From positions 744,001 to 808,000 of the forward strand of contig NZ_JAJVKV010000001.1 in NCBI RefSeq assembly GCF_024198175.1: a stretch of DNA of 64,000 nucleotides. Direction: 5' to 3'. Made by a program: the position numbers and the translations under genes. The notes beneath the pieces are model-generated. The model was not told the DNA's origin, did no database searches, and saw nothing but the letters and a program-made list of their open reading frames with translations. Below are positions 9,358 to 18,609 of this stretch, piece after piece. The first letter of the stretch is position 1; every line of letters begins with the position of its first letter. This DNA comes from Pyxidicoccus xibeiensis (GTDB lineage Bacteria > Myxococcota > Myxococcia > Myxococcales > Myxococcaceae).

Positions 9358-10305
9358 TCAACTCGCCCGGCTGGTGGCGTAGCGGGCCTGCCCCGCCCAG
9401 CTGCCATCCACGAGCCGATGGATGCGCTGCTCCAGCGGCGGGTGGGTGGAGAAGAGGGCCATGACGCCGCCGCCGCGGATGCCGAAGGCCTTCATGTTGG
9501 CGGGCAGCTCGCTGGCGTCGTCCTGCTGGCGGCGCAGCCGGTCCAGGGCGCGCGCCATGGCGCCCGGGTCCACCAGCCTCGCGCCGCCGTCGTCCGCGCG
9601 GAACTCCCGGCGGCGGCTGTACCAGGCGACGATGATGCTGGCGCCGATGCCGAAGACAATCTGCAGCACCAGGCTGGTGATGAAGTAGGCCGGACCGGTG
9701 CCACCGCGCTCCTCCCCCTCCTCCGAGTTGCTGAGGAAGCGGTCCACGAAGAAGCCCACCACGCGGCTGAGGAAGATGACGAAGGTGTTGAGCACGCCCT
9801 GCAGGAGGGTGAGCGTCACCATGTCACCGTTGGCCACGTGGGCCACCTCGTGGCCGAGCACCGCCTCCACCTCGTCCCGCCGCATGCCGTGCAGCAGGCC
9901 GGTGGACACGGCGACCAGCGCGTTGTTGCGGCGCGCGCCCGTGGCGAAGGCGTTCATGTCCGGGCTTTCGTAGATGGCCACCTCGGGCGTGTTGATGCCG
10001 GCGTCGCGCGCCAGCCGCGTCACCGTCTGCACCAGCCACAGCTCGGCCTCGGTGCGGGGCGTCTCGATGACGTGGGCGCCGGTGCTCCACTTCGCCATCT
10101 TCTTCGACAGCAGCAGCGAGATGATGGAGCCACCGAAGCCCATCACCGCCGACATGATGAGCAGCACGGGCAGGTTCAGCCCCGAGCCGGAGCGGGCCAG
10201 CATGCTGTCCACGCCCAGCAGCCGCCCGACGATGGCCAGCATCGCCAGCACGGCGACGTTGGTCAGGATGAACAGCGCGATGCGACTGACGAAGCTTCCC
10301 TTCAT
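9358..10305 (-). CDS. htpX: Membrane zinc protease HtpX
   Basis: The 315-residue protein has two N-terminal membrane segments (residues about 7-30 and 45-66), the zinc-binding HEVAH at 152-156 with the third ligand Glu234 in [12 protein letters not shown], and two further hydrophobic segments between them. HtpX (M48B) degrades misfolded membrane proteins at the inner membrane. I chose the start at MKGSF because GGAGTGAGGG precedes it; an upstream in-frame ATG gives an unlikely 20-residue extension. Length matches the family. Confidence 0.93.
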   Translation of the reverse strand: MKGSFVSRIALFILTNVAVLAMLAIVGRLLGVDSMLARSGSGLNLPVLLIMSAVMGFGGSIISLLLSKKMAKWSTGAHVIETPRTEAELWLVQTVTRLARDAGINTPEVAIYESPDMNAFATGARRNNALVAVSTGLLHGMRRDEVEAVLGHEVAHVANGDMVTLTLLQGVLNTFVIFLSRVVGFFVDRFLSNSEEGEERGGTGPAYFITSLVLQIVFGIGASIIVAWYSRRREFRADDGGARLVDPGAMARALDRLRRQQDDASELPANMKAFGIRGGGVMALFSTHPPLEQRIHRLVDGSWAGQARYATSRAS

Positions 10306-10543
10306 GTCCCTCACTCCGGAAGAAGACCGATGACCCCAACATTGAGCAGCGCGGAGCGGATGCAAGCCCGCCTGCCCGCGTGCTCTCGTGGCGCATGAAG
10401 AACAGCGCCCGGGCCCGGCTCATCCAGAGATTGTTCCTGGGGGAAGGTGAGGTTTTTCCTATGGCAGCGCGCCCGCCACGTTCATATGTGGAAGGTTGCT
10501 CCGTGCCACGGCGGCCGTCGGAAAGTGCACGCCGGAGTGACGG

Positions 10544-13153
10544 CTACGGCTTCAGCGGAGAGAGCAGGTCGCCCGCGGTGAGCCGCCGGACCTTCCCGGC
10601 GTCGGTGTGGCGGAAGCGCAGCGCATAGCCCTCGCTCCCGTCCGGCAGCGCGGCGTCGTCGGAGAGGCCGGCGAAGAAGGTGGGGGCCCTGCCCAGCTCC
10701 AGCCGGGCCACGTCGCGGGCGTCCTCCAGGCGGCGCAGCCGGCGCAGGAACTGGCCGGTGTCCTCGTCCGGGGCGCGGGTGAGGACGGCCACGCGCCCGT
10801 CCCGGCGGCGCACGTGCACCGTGCGGGTGCGTGCCGCCGCATGCAGGCAGGCCAGCTCCCAGAGCGTGGGCCTGGCGCCGGTTCCGAAGTAGGCCAGCGT
10901 ATCCTGGCCGAAGTGGGCCAGGGTGGCGCTCTCGCGCTCCACGTCGTGGAAGCGCTGCTCGGAGGGCACCTTCACGTCCACCCAGCGCAGCTGGCGCGCG
11001 ACGAGGTCGATGACGAGCGGCACGGAGATACGGGCCTTGCCCTGCAGGTCGAAGCGCTGCTCCACCGTGGCCGCGTCGAAGTGGCGCCCGGCGTTGCCGT
11101 CGCGCACCATGAAGCCCGCGAAGGCGTCCTCCATGCGGTCGAAGGACACGTTGTTGAAGGAGAAGACCACCGGCATCGCGTAGCGCACACCCCGGGCCAC
11201 GAGCGCGGTCGTGTGCACGTCGAGGAACTCGGCGCCGCCCTGGGGCGCGGGGGCGGAGGTGATGTCCCCCGAGTGCACGGCGGCGTCACCGGCGAGGCGC
11301 AGGTTCGTGTAGTCGCACACCTCCATCAGCCACCAGCTCTCGTTGTAGAGGGCCACGGACAGGTCCAGGTCCACGCGCGTGTCCCGGGGCTGCGTCCAGT
11401 GCACGAAGAAGCGCAGGTGCTCGCCCTCGGGCAGGTCCAGCGCGCTCCCGCGAGGCACCGCCACCAGCGAGCGGGACGCCGTCTTCTCCGCGAGCGGCAC
11501 GAGCAGGTCCGACAGCGCCTCGTCGAGCAGCGCCTGGGGCACGGCGGGCAGCCGCTCCGCGCGCCGCAGCAGCTCGCGCTCCAGGGGGCCGACGAGCTGG
11601 CCGATGGTGTCCCCGGGCAGCAGCGGCCGCCGGTCCTCGGTGCCCCACGCATGGGCGGCCTCGCCCTTGGGGAAGAACACCCGCCGGGCGAAGGGCGCAT
11701 GGCGGCGGCGCAGGTGCGCGGCGGCGGTGAGCAGCAGCCCGGGCGCACCACGCGCGGCCACGGCGTCGAGCGCGGCGACGACCTCCTGCTCGCGCGAGGC
11801 GCCGTCCACGTCGGAGAGCGCCGTGCGGGCCACGTGGTCCAGCCTGCGCAAGAGCTCGCCCGGACGCTGTCGCAAGAGCCGCAGGGCCTCCGTCAGGTCT
11901 CTCTCGCCGAGCGACTCCTCCACTCGCGAGGACCACGAGCGGAAGCGCAGCGTGAAGCCTCCGTCCACGGGCTGCACGGCAAAGGAGTCGGGAAGCTCAC
12001 GCGCCCGGGCCAGCAGGGCCTGGCCGAAGTCCGTCTGGGGCGAGAGTACGGTGCCGCGCAGCGTGGAGAAGGCGAGCGCGACGTGGGGGTGCGCCTGCCA
12101 GCGCTCGAAGACGTGGAGCTGTCGCGCCACCGCCTTCCAGAGGCCGGGGTGGCGGCGCACGTCCTCGATGAGGCTCACCAGCGGCATCGCCTCCAGGGCC
12201 TGGAGCACGGCACGGCGCAGCGCGCGGGGGTGGCTCTCCAGCCGCACCTTCTCCGTCAGGTCCGGGTTGCTTCCGGCCCGCGCCACGAGGATGCGCAGGA
12301 CGTCCGTCGCCGTCTTCACGTGCGCCGCGGCGCCCGCCAGCACGTCGCCCGTGGCCTCCGGCGCCTTGCGCAGCAGGGTGCCGAGCGTGTGGGCCAGCGT
12401 CTCCTTCACCGGGATGCGCGGCGGGAGCCAGCCCAGCACGAGGAGCCCGGCATCGGAGACGAGGAAGCGGAGCAGCTCGAGCTCGTCCGGGCGCGGGACG
12501 GCGGCGCGCAGGAGCAGCGCCAGCACCACGTCCTTGGAGGCGGCCTCCAGGTCCGTGCCCAGCGACAGCCGCGTCATGCGGCCCTGGCGCAGCACGTGGA
12601 GCCCCGGAGTGGAGGGGTGCGTCACCGGCTGGAAGTACGGCTGTCCCTTCGCGACGCGCTGGTGGCAGATGGGACAGGCGCCGTACGCGCGCGGGTCGAA
12701 GCAGTTCGTGCAGACGACGTGGGCGCAGGGGTCCAGCGCCTGCACCTTGGCGACGTCGCCACAGAAGAGGCACGGCTGCTCGGGCGTCTGGTAGAGCCAC
12801 ACCAGCACGCGCTGCATGTACAGCGAGCGGGTGTCGTGGGGCACGCTGCCGGGGAACCCCTGGAAGAGGGGCACGAAGGCCCGGTCCTGCCCGAGCAGCT
12901 TCGCGAGCGTGTCGAAGACGAAGCGGCCCACGGACGCGAGCGTGTCCGGAGGCAGCGCCGCGAGCGCGTCCCGCAGCGGACCGGAGAGCGTGTAGCCCAG
13001 CCCGAGCAGGTCCGCCTCCAGCGCGCGCACCCCCTCGAGGCTCTGGGGCGAGGGCTTCCGGGCGCCGGGCACCGTGGGGAGGAAGACCCGGGCCGACCTG
13101 CGCAGCAGCAGGGCCGAGGTGGCACCGAGCGGGTCGAGCGCGGGCAAGACCAC
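10544..13153 (-). CDS. RING-finger (C3HC4) protein with TerD-like C-terminal domain, MXAN_6230/SCO0930-like
   Basis: The 869-residue protein contains a textbook C3HC4 RING motif: C128, C131, C143, H145, C148, C151, C160, C163. Upstream is a helical region (about 40-120). The middle (180-570) is a long helical, Arg/Leu-rich region. Residues about 590-780 resemble a TerD/tellurite-resistance-type beta fold (LDLSVALYNESW, AVHSGDITSAP, FSFNN). From memory this matches a bacterial family named after MXAN_6230/SCO0930. RING domains usually coordinate zinc for protein-protein contacts or E3 ligase activity; no E2 or ubiquitin-like gene is seen nearby, so function is unknown. Confidence 0.75.
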   Translation of the reverse strand: MVLPALDPLGATSALLLRRSARVFLPTVPGARKPSPQSLEGVRALEADLLGLGYTLSGPLRDALAALPPDTLASVGRFVFDTLAKLLGQDRAFVPLFQGFPGSVPHDTRSLYMQRVLVWLYQTPEQPCLFCGDVAKVQALDPCAHVVCTNCFDPRAYGACPICHQRVAKGQPYFQPVTHPSTPGLHVLRQGRMTRLSLGTDLEAASKDVVLALLLRAAVPRPDELELLRFLVSDAGLLVLGWLPPRIPVKETLAHTLGTLLRKAPEATGDVLAGAAAHVKTATDVLRILVARAGSNPDLTEKVRLESHPRALRRAVLQALEAMPLVSLIEDVRRHPGLWKAVARQLHVFERWQAHPHVALAFSTLRGTVLSPQTDFGQALLARARELPDSFAVQPVDGGFTLRFRSWSSRVEESLGERDLTEALRLLRQRPGELLRRLDHVARTALSDVDGASREQEVVAALDAVAARGAPGLLLTAAAHLRRRHAPFARRVFFPKGEAAHAWGTEDRRPLLPGDTIGQLVGPLERELLRRAERLPAVPQALLDEALSDLLVPLAEKTASRSLVAVPRGSALDLPEGEHLRFFVHWTQPRDTRVDLDLSVALYNESWWLMEVCDYTNLRLAGDAAVHSGDITSAPAPQGGAEFLDVHTTALVARGVRYAMPVVFSFNNVSFDRMEDAFAGFMVRDGNAGRHFDAATVEQRFDLQGKARISVPLVIDLVARQLRWVDVKVPSEQRFHDVERESATLAHFGQDTLAYFGTGARPTLWELACLHAAARTRTVHVRRRDGRVAVLTRAPDEDTGQFLRRLRRLEDARDVARLELGRAPTFFAGLSDDAALPDGSEGYALRFRHTDAGKVRRLTAGDLLSPLKP

Positions 13154-13411
13154 GAAGCCTCCAGGGGAGAGGAAGAAGTGGGGCGGAGAGCGGATGCACT
13201 ACCGCAGGAGTGAGAAGGAAGCACATCCAGAGCCGCCCCGGCCCGGCACTGTAGCAGAGCCTGCCGCCGCCAACGCTCGAGTTCATGCGAACGGAGGCCC
13301 TGCCCGGGGCAGCCCGTGAGCGCCCGCCCTCGAGGCCCGGCGCGTACGACTGGCTGGAGCGCTGACAGCGGGCTCAGCCCATGCAGGGCCGTCCCCCGCT
13401 TCATGCCGGGT

Positions 13412-15091
13412 CTACTTCCGGTCCACCGCCGTGGGCACCGGAGCGGAGGCCTCACGTGCGAAGCGCAGGTCGCGCACGCGCCCCATGAACAGGCTCAGCC
13501 CGTCCACCCGGCCCGAGGCGTCGCGCGTGAAGCGCACCAGCCCCAGCTCCGGAGCGAGGAAGACGTCCGCGTACTTCGGCACCAGGGTGAAGACGTCCGC
13601 CGGGCGCCTCCGCAGCACGAGCGTGTCCCCTTCGGCCGCGACCGCATAGGAGACCTCCGCCTCCTGGCTGACGTAGGTGCCCGCGTATCCGGCGAGCCCC
13701 GCCGCGTCCACCCGCGCGGGCACGACCGGCACGAAGGGCACGCTGTCACCATCTGGCGTGCGCAGCTGCATCGCGGTGGGCCGCCCGCCCTTGCCCAGGT
13801 CGAAGGCAAGCTGCGCGGCGCCCTCGCCCACCCGGAACAGCACCTCGGAGCTCGGCGTGAGCGGAGTGCCGTCCTCCAGCTCCAGCCGTCCCTCGCGCAC
13901 GCGCAGCTCCAGGGGCTCGCCGGTGCGGGTGTTGCGGTAGAGCCCCGCCCTGGCGGAGAGCACCTGCGCCGCGAGCGTCGCCGTGCCGGGCGTGGGTACG
14001 GGCGGCACCTGGCCGGCGAGGAAGATGTCGGCCACCGCGTGCGCCAGCTTCACCGAGTTGACCTCACCGTGGTTGCAGAGCAGGGCCACGGACAGCTGCT
14101 GGCGCGGGTAGCGCGCGAGGAAGGCGCGGTAGCCCGCGGTGGCGCCCGCGTGGCTCACCTCCGGGAGTCCCCGGTACGAGGTCATGACGATTCCCGACGC
14201 GTACTCGAGCTGCCGGCCGCTGGTGAGCTTCCCCTGACGCTGCAGCTCGCGGACGAAGCCCGGCCCGCCGACCTTCCCTGCCGCGAGGGCCTCGTTCCAG
14301 CGCAGCAGGTCGCCCACGGTGGTGAGCAGGCCGCCGTTGCCGTGCACGTCCTCGAAGGGCATGTCGGAGTGGAAGCGCTCCTCCTTCAGCTCATAGGCCG
14401 TGGCGCGTCCCTTCACCACGCGGGTGAAGTCGTCGCGCCACTGGGTGTGCTTCATGCCGAGCGGGACGAAGAGGCGCTGCCGCGTGAAGTCGGCGAAGGA
14501 CTGGCCGCTCACGCGCGCCACGATGATGGCGAGTAGGTTGTAGCCGGTGTTGCAGTAGAGGTACTCGGTGCCGGGCGGGAAGTTGAGGGCCTTCTGCCGG
14601 CTGACCACGTCCAGCACGTGCGCGTGGGTGTGGATGCGGGTGCCGCGAGGCCAGCCCGCCGCGTCCACGACGGTGCCCCAGTCCCGCAGGCCGCTGGTGT
14701 GCTGCATCAGGTGCCGCAGCGTTATCGGGGTGCCGTAGTCGGGGAGCTCCGGGACGTAGCGGCGCGCCGGGTCGTCGAGCGAGAGCTTGCCGTCCTGGGC
14801 GAGCAGGAGCACCGCGGCGGCGGTGAATTGCTTGGAGACGGAGCCGGCCTCGAACACCGTGGCGGGGGTGTTGGGGAGGTCATGCTCCAGGTTGGCCTGT
14901 CCGTAGGCGCGCTCCAGCAGCGTCTTCCCGCCCTGGCTCACACCGACGGCGCAGCCGGGCAAGCCCGGCTCGGTGAAACGAGAGAATGCGAGGTCCACCA
15001 GGGCCATGGCTCCGGGCGTGGCGCCATCGGCCCATGCGGTGGCGGACAGGAGCGAGAGGAGGAGCAGGACGCGCGAAGGCTGCGTGGGCAT
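13412..15091 (-). CDS. Serine beta-lactamase-like hydrolase (second copy of superfamily)
   Basis: The 559-residue protein has a signal peptide (ending about SATAWA) and the superfamily motifs SVSK at 84-87, YCN at 179-181 and HAG at 314-316. The last 200 residues form a beta-rich C-terminal domain like those of class C-type esterases and peptidases. It is a periplasmic or secreted serine hydrolase of unknown substrate, only distantly similar to the hydrolase at 3.8 kb. It is divergent from the GNAT gene at 15173. Confidence 0.83.
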   Translation of the reverse strand: MPTQPSRVLLLLSLLSATAWADGATPGAMALVDLAFSRFTEPGLPGCAVGVSQGGKTLLERAYGQANLEHDLPNTPATVFEAGSVSKQFTAAAVLLLAQDGKLSLDDPARRYVPELPDYGTPITLRHLMQHTSGLRDWGTVVDAAGWPRGTRIHTHAHVLDVVSRQKALNFPPGTEYLYCNTGYNLLAIIVARVSGQSFADFTRQRLFVPLGMKHTQWRDDFTRVVKGRATAYELKEERFHSDMPFEDVHGNGGLLTTVGDLLRWNEALAAGKVGGPGFVRELQRQGKLTSGRQLEYASGIVMTSYRGLPEVSHAGATAGYRAFLARYPRQQLSVALLCNHGEVNSVKLAHAVADIFLAGQVPPVPTPGTATLAAQVLSARAGLYRNTRTGEPLELRVREGRLELEDGTPLTPSSEVLFRVGEGAAQLAFDLGKGGRPTAMQLRTPDGDSVPFVPVVPARVDAAGLAGYAGTYVSQEAEVSYAVAAEGDTLVLRRRPADVFTLVPKYADVFLAPELGLVRFTRDASGRVDGLSLFMGRVRDLRFAREASAPVPTAVDRK

Positions 15092-15172
15092 CGGACACCT
15101 GGGGAGGAAGTGGCTGTCTTATAGTCCGTCCGGCCCGCCGAGCGCCGGACGAGCGCCGGAACGGAGGGAACG

Positions 15173-15712
15173 ATGGAACACAGCTATCGCGACTACACCT
15201 TGAGACGCGCCGTCGCCGAGGAGCTGCCAGCGCTCCCGGAGGTGGAGCGCCTCGCGGCGGAGCAGTTCCACCACTCGCCGCATCCGTTCGCGGCCGGGCT
15301 CCCGGTGCAGTCCCTGGAGCAACTGCGGGAGCACCACCAGCGGGGAGACGTGTGGGTGGCCGTCGCGAAGGACGGCACCGTCGCGGCCTTCACCATCTGC
15401 AAGCCGCTGGACGGGGCCGTCTTCATCGTCGAGGCGGACGTGCACCCCGGCCATGCGCGGCGGGGACTGGGCGCGGCGCTGTTCGAGCTCATCGCACGGT
15501 GGGCCCGGGCGGAGGGATACCCGGCGTTGCTGCTCACCACCTTCGGGGACGTGGCATGGAACGCGCCCTACTACGAGCGTCTGGGGTTCCGCATCCTCCG
15601 GGACGACGAGCAGGGGCCGGGGCTGCGCGCCATCCGTGAAGCGGAGACGCGGTTCGGCCTCCCGCCCGAGAGCCGCGTCTCCATGAAGCGCGTCCTCGAC
15701 AGTGAGCGCTGA
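15173..15712 (+). CDS. GNAT family N-acetyltransferase
   Basis: A single-domain 179-residue GNAT protein. The acetyl-CoA-binding motif is HPGHARRGLGAALFELIARWA (around residues 93-112, loop RRGLGA), and YYERLGFRIL is the conserved beta-6/alpha-4 end. It has no signal peptide, so it acts in the cytoplasm; the substrate cannot be read. The palindromic repeat array begins about 60 bases after its stop codon. Confidence 0.85.
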   Translation: MEHSYRDYTLRRAVAEELPALPEVERLAAEQFHHSPHPFAAGLPVQSLEQLREHHQRGDVWVAVAKDGTVAAFTICKPLDGAVFIVEADVHPGHARRGLGAALFELIARWARAEGYPALLLTTFGDVAWNAPYYERLGFRILRDDEQGPGLRAIREAETRFGLPPESRVSMKRVLDSER

Positions 15713-15770
15713 TTCAGGACGCGCGACACTCGTACACAGCCATGGCGCTCCCCGGGGCGCCCCGGCAGCA

Positions 15771-16192
15771 GGAAGGAACGTTCCTTCCGCGCGGGGCACG
15801 TCCACCGGCGAGCTCAGGCAGGACACGCCCGCGACGCTGGCCGCCCTGCCCGTCGCCGAGCGTGGAAGGAACGTTCCTTCCGCCGGAGGCACGCCCCCCC
15901 GCGCGTTCGGGCAGGACACGCCCGCGACACGGGCCGCCCTGCTCGTCCCCGAGCATGGAAGGAGCGTTCCTTCCGCCGGAGGCACGCCCCCGCGCGTTCG
16001 AGCAGGACGCGCCCGTACCCTGGACGCACTGCCCCTCGCCGGAGCCTGGAAGGAACGCTCATTCCGCGTCGCAGCCAGCCCTGCCCACCCTCCCGAGCCT
16101 GGAAGGAACGCTCATTCCGCCGGGGGCGCGACCTCCGGCGGGCCCCGGCAGACCTCACCCGCGGCCTGGCTGAGCGCCCCCTCGACTGCGAG
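15771..16192. repeat. Tandem array of five 18-bp palindromes in ~91-93-bp units
   Basis: Five copies of GGAAGGAACGTTCCTTCC or a close variant start at 15771, 15864, 15957, 16048 and 16101. Copies 1 and 2 are perfect palindromes, copy 3 has one change (AGCG), and copies 4-5 read ..AACGCTCATTCC. Units 1-3 also share the inter-palindrome sequence (GGCACG, then GCAGGACACGCCCG or close, then a GCC-rich end). Intervals are 93, 93, 91 and 53 bases. The 91- and 53-base steps break any reading frame, so I read it as non-coding. It fills the gap between a GNAT gene and the 3' end of the gene at 16204. Confidence 0.85.
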
Positions 16193-16203
16193 CGCCGAGC
16201 ACG

Positions 16204-17376
16204 TCAGGGCGCACACGCCGCGCCGCCGAGCGCGGTGGTGAGATGGGTCCGGGCGAAGTAGGCGAAGCCCGCGACGCGCAGCCCGTTGCGGAACGTGCGG
16301 TCATCGGCGCGGTACGCATCGAGCACCGTCGTCTCCGCGAGCTCGAGCGCATCCGCGAAGCGGTTGTCAGAGAACCAGCGGCCGGAGAAGTCGCACTCCG
16401 CCGAGAAGATGGGCCACACCTGGACGGGGCGGCCCCACTCGCGGGACAGGTGCTCCAGCCGCGTCCGGAGGTACGGGTAGGCATTGGCGGGAGTCGCCAC
16501 GTAGGCGTGCAGGAGGACGACGTCCACCAGCTCGCGCAGGGTGCGGGCCTCCTCGGCGGAGAACCAGCCCACGTACGTGGCCGCCAGCATCCCCTTCTCG
16601 TCAGCGAGGGTGCGCACATGCGCGAGCAGGCGGAGGTAATCACCCCAGCGCAAGTCGGCGGACGTCGTCCCGTTCCAGAACTCATGCTCGGTCAGCAGCC
16701 CATCGAACCGTGCGGTGGCCGGAGTCGCGGAGTCGTTGAGGTACGTCCGGACAGTGGCGACGTTGGTGGGCGTCGCGACGATGGCGAAGACGCGTAAGAC
16801 GCCCGCCGCGTGGGCCCGGGTGATGAACGCACGCAGCGCCGCGGTGCGGGTGGCGTTCCCCAGAATCTGGTTGAGGCGGTAGATGCCGAGCTGGTTGATG
16901 CGGCGGGCGGCGACGAAGCTCCAGAACGCATCTTGCGTGGCCTGTGGAGCGTCGAGGAGCGTGTCCGTCTGGTCCACGTAGAGGAACCGGGGGCGCTCGA
17001 CGACGTCGACCGTCCACGTGGCGGGGCCGCTGTAGTTGCTGCTGCGGTCGAACGCCAGGGTCGTCACGCGGAACCGTCCCGTCGAGGGAAAGTCGAGGCC
17101 GCGCCAGAAGGTAGCGTCATACTCGGTGGAGCCCGGGAGCGCGGTGCGGTACTGCGCGCCCAGGTAGCTCCCGTCGAAGTACCACTCCGAGCCGTGCAGC
17201 CCGCCGGCCGGGCTGGTAGCGCGCGCGGAGAAGCCGACGCGCTCGCCCCGGTGGATGACGGCGGTGGAGGAAGAGGTGGGCCCCACGCGCTCCAGCTGGA
17301 GCTGCGCCTGGCCCAGCAGCGGCGTGAGCACGGCGAGGACCGCGAGCGCGGCGGGGAAGACGTGACGGATGGGCAT
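16204..17376 (-). CDS. Secreted TIM-barrel-like protein of unknown activity
   Basis: The 390-residue protein has a signal peptide (MPIRHVF..., cleaved near GQAQ) and an N-terminal beta-sandwich-like region (about 25-130: WYFDGSYLGAQY, WTVDVVERP). The rest (about 135-390) alternates strands and helices in the manner of a glycoside-hydrolase-like barrel (FLYVDQTDTLL, VFAIVATPTN, LLTEHEFWNG, VDVVLLHAYV, VQVWPIFSAE). I do not recognise the family. The start is chosen at the AGGAG ribosome-binding site; an in-frame upstream ATG would precede a poor signal. The repeat array lies just beyond its stop. Confidence 0.7.
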   Translation of the reverse strand: MPIRHVFPAALAVLAVLTPLLGQAQLQLERVGPTSSSTAVIHRGERVGFSARATSPAGGLHGSEWYFDGSYLGAQYRTALPGSTEYDATFWRGLDFPSTGRFRVTTLAFDRSSNYSGPATWTVDVVERPRFLYVDQTDTLLDAPQATQDAFWSFVAARRINQLGIYRLNQILGNATRTAALRAFITRAHAAGVLRVFAIVATPTNVATVRTYLNDSATPATARFDGLLTEHEFWNGTTSADLRWGDYLRLLAHVRTLADEKGMLAATYVGWFSAEEARTLRELVDVVLLHAYVATPANAYPYLRTRLEHLSREWGRPVQVWPIFSAECDFSGRWFSDNRFADALELAETTVLDAYRADDRTFRNGLRVAGFAYFARTHLTTALGGAACAP

Positions 17377-17481
17377 GGCGTGGGCTCCTGTCGGGTACGG
17401 CGCGGAATCTAGCCGCTCGCACTCGGAGTCCCTCTGAGGCAACGCCCGTCCGCCCGCCCACCGTCCGTGCGGGACACCCGG

Positions 17482-18339
17482 CTAACGCCAGAGGAAGAAG
17501 ACGCTGCTCATGCCCGCGCCGATGCTGAGGAACACCGTGGCGATGGCGATGAGGCACAGCACCAGGGCCTTGGCCCACGTCGCCACCCACGAGCCGCCGT
17601 ACACGCGCCGCAGGGCGATGCCCACGTAGATGAGGAACGCGAGGTTGACGAGGGAGAAGCTGGGAACCCACGTCCCCAGGAGCGGGCGGAAGGGCTGACC
17701 GACGGCGCCCACGAGGAAGCGGAAGACGGCGACATGGAGCGCGAAGGTGAGGTGCTCGCCGAAGTAGCGCCGGGGCTGGCGGTAGAGCAGCGGCAGCGCA
17801 CAGGCCAGCAGCAGCACGCCGCCGAGCTGCACGAGCTTGTTCACGCGCTGGAACCGGGCCTCCAGGTGCTCGCGGTGCACGGCGGGCTCCACGCCCTGCT
17901 CGCGCGCCGAGTACTCGACGAACGCCTGATAGCGCTCCGCGCCGTCGGCCATCATCACGTCCAGCCGGTAGAACGTGCCGCTGCCGAAGAGGAAGTACAG
18001 CGCGCCGACAAGGAGGAACAGCTTGCGCGCCGACAGGTAGGGCCCGAAGCGCCCCGAGTGGGCCTCCACGGTGAGGAACCCGGGCCGCGAGACGAGGAGC
18101 CACAGGGTGCGCCACAGGCGGCCGTCCAGGTGCAGCCGCTCCAGCAGCAGCTTCTTCATGTACGGCTGGAACTGCTGCTCGTCCCGGCTGAAGCGCTTCG
18201 CGCCACACTGCGCGCAGTAGGGCCCCGTCAGCTCCGCTCCACAGTCGGCGCAAGGCTCCACGGGAGGAGGCGACGGGGCGGCGACGGGCTCGGGGACAGC
18301 GGACATGAGCCGGAGAGTGTAGTGCGCGAGGCGGTGCAC
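17482..18339 (-). CDS. Zinc-ribbon multi-pass membrane protein, DUF3667-like
   Basis: The 285-residue protein has a four-cysteine zinc ribbon at the N-terminus (C30, C33, C42, C45 in CADCG..YCAQCG) followed by about five membrane segments (for example LFLLVGALYFLF, LVQLGGVLLLACALPLLY, LVLCLIAIATVFLSI). This layout matches DUF3667-type proteins, whose function is unknown. I used the GTG at 18339 because GGGAGGGGGAGGAG directly precedes it; an ATG at 18306 lacks a ribosome-binding site. It is divergent from the small gene at 18384. Confidence 0.7.
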   Translation of the reverse strand: MHRLAHYTLRLMSAVPEPVAAPSPPPVEPCADCGAELTGPYCAQCGAKRFSRDEQQFQPYMKKLLLERLHLDGRLWRTLWLLVSRPGFLTVEAHSGRFGPYLSARKLFLLVGALYFLFGSGTFYRLDVMMADGAERYQAFVEYSAREQGVEPAVHREHLEARFQRVNKLVQLGGVLLLACALPLLYRQPRRYFGEHLTFALHVAVFRFLVGAVGQPFRPLLGTWVPSFSLVNLAFLIYVGIALRRVYGGSWVATWAKALVLCLIAIATVFLSIGAGMSSVFFLWR

Positions 18340-18383
18340 GGTCTCCTCCCCCTCCCAGCCGCGAGGTACGCTGGCCCCCGGAC

Positions 18384-18602
18384 ATGGCCCTGGACCCCAG
18401 CGACCTCATCCCCGACGTGCGCGACGGCCTCACCCGGGTCGAGCGCATCGTCCTCCACACGCTCCACCAGCTCCAGCAGGAGCGGGGCGGCCGCAACGTG
18501 CCCACGGCGATGCTCTACGGCTACGTGGTCGAGCACGTGAATCTCAGTCCCGACGAGTTCCAGCGCATCCTCGGGCGCCTCGTCGGCCGGCAGAGCCCGT
18601 GA
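18384..18602 (+). CDS. Small conserved-looking hypothetical protein (72 aa)
   Basis: An acidic, helical 72-residue protein (LIPDVRDGLTRVERIVLHTLHQL ... NLSPDEFQRILGRLVGR) with no signal or membrane segment. Codon use fits a real gene (strong G/C third positions). It sits seven bases before the next gene on the same strand, so the two may be co-expressed. No ribosome-binding site close to the ATG is obvious, which lowers confidence. Confidence 0.55.
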   Translation: MALDPSDLIPDVRDGLTRVERIVLHTLHQLQQERGGRNVPTAMLYGYVVEHVNLSPDEFQRILGRLVGRQSP

Positions 18603-18609
18603 GGCAGGC

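Noticed and set aside
10607..13213. A long plus-strand frame opposite the RING gene
   Set aside because: Low-complexity Arg/Ala/His composition; the RING cysteines and TerD-like strands lie on the minus strand.
15771..16192. CRISPR array
   Set aside because: The repeats are perfect palindromes of 18 bases, the DNA between them is itself conserved rather than unique, copies number only five and no cas genes are nearby.
15702..16241. Open frames on both strands running through the palindrome array (about 140-290 residues)
   Set aside because: Repeats of 91 and 53 bases break the frame pattern, residues are low-complexity and no signal or domain is visible; the array is better read as non-coding repeat.
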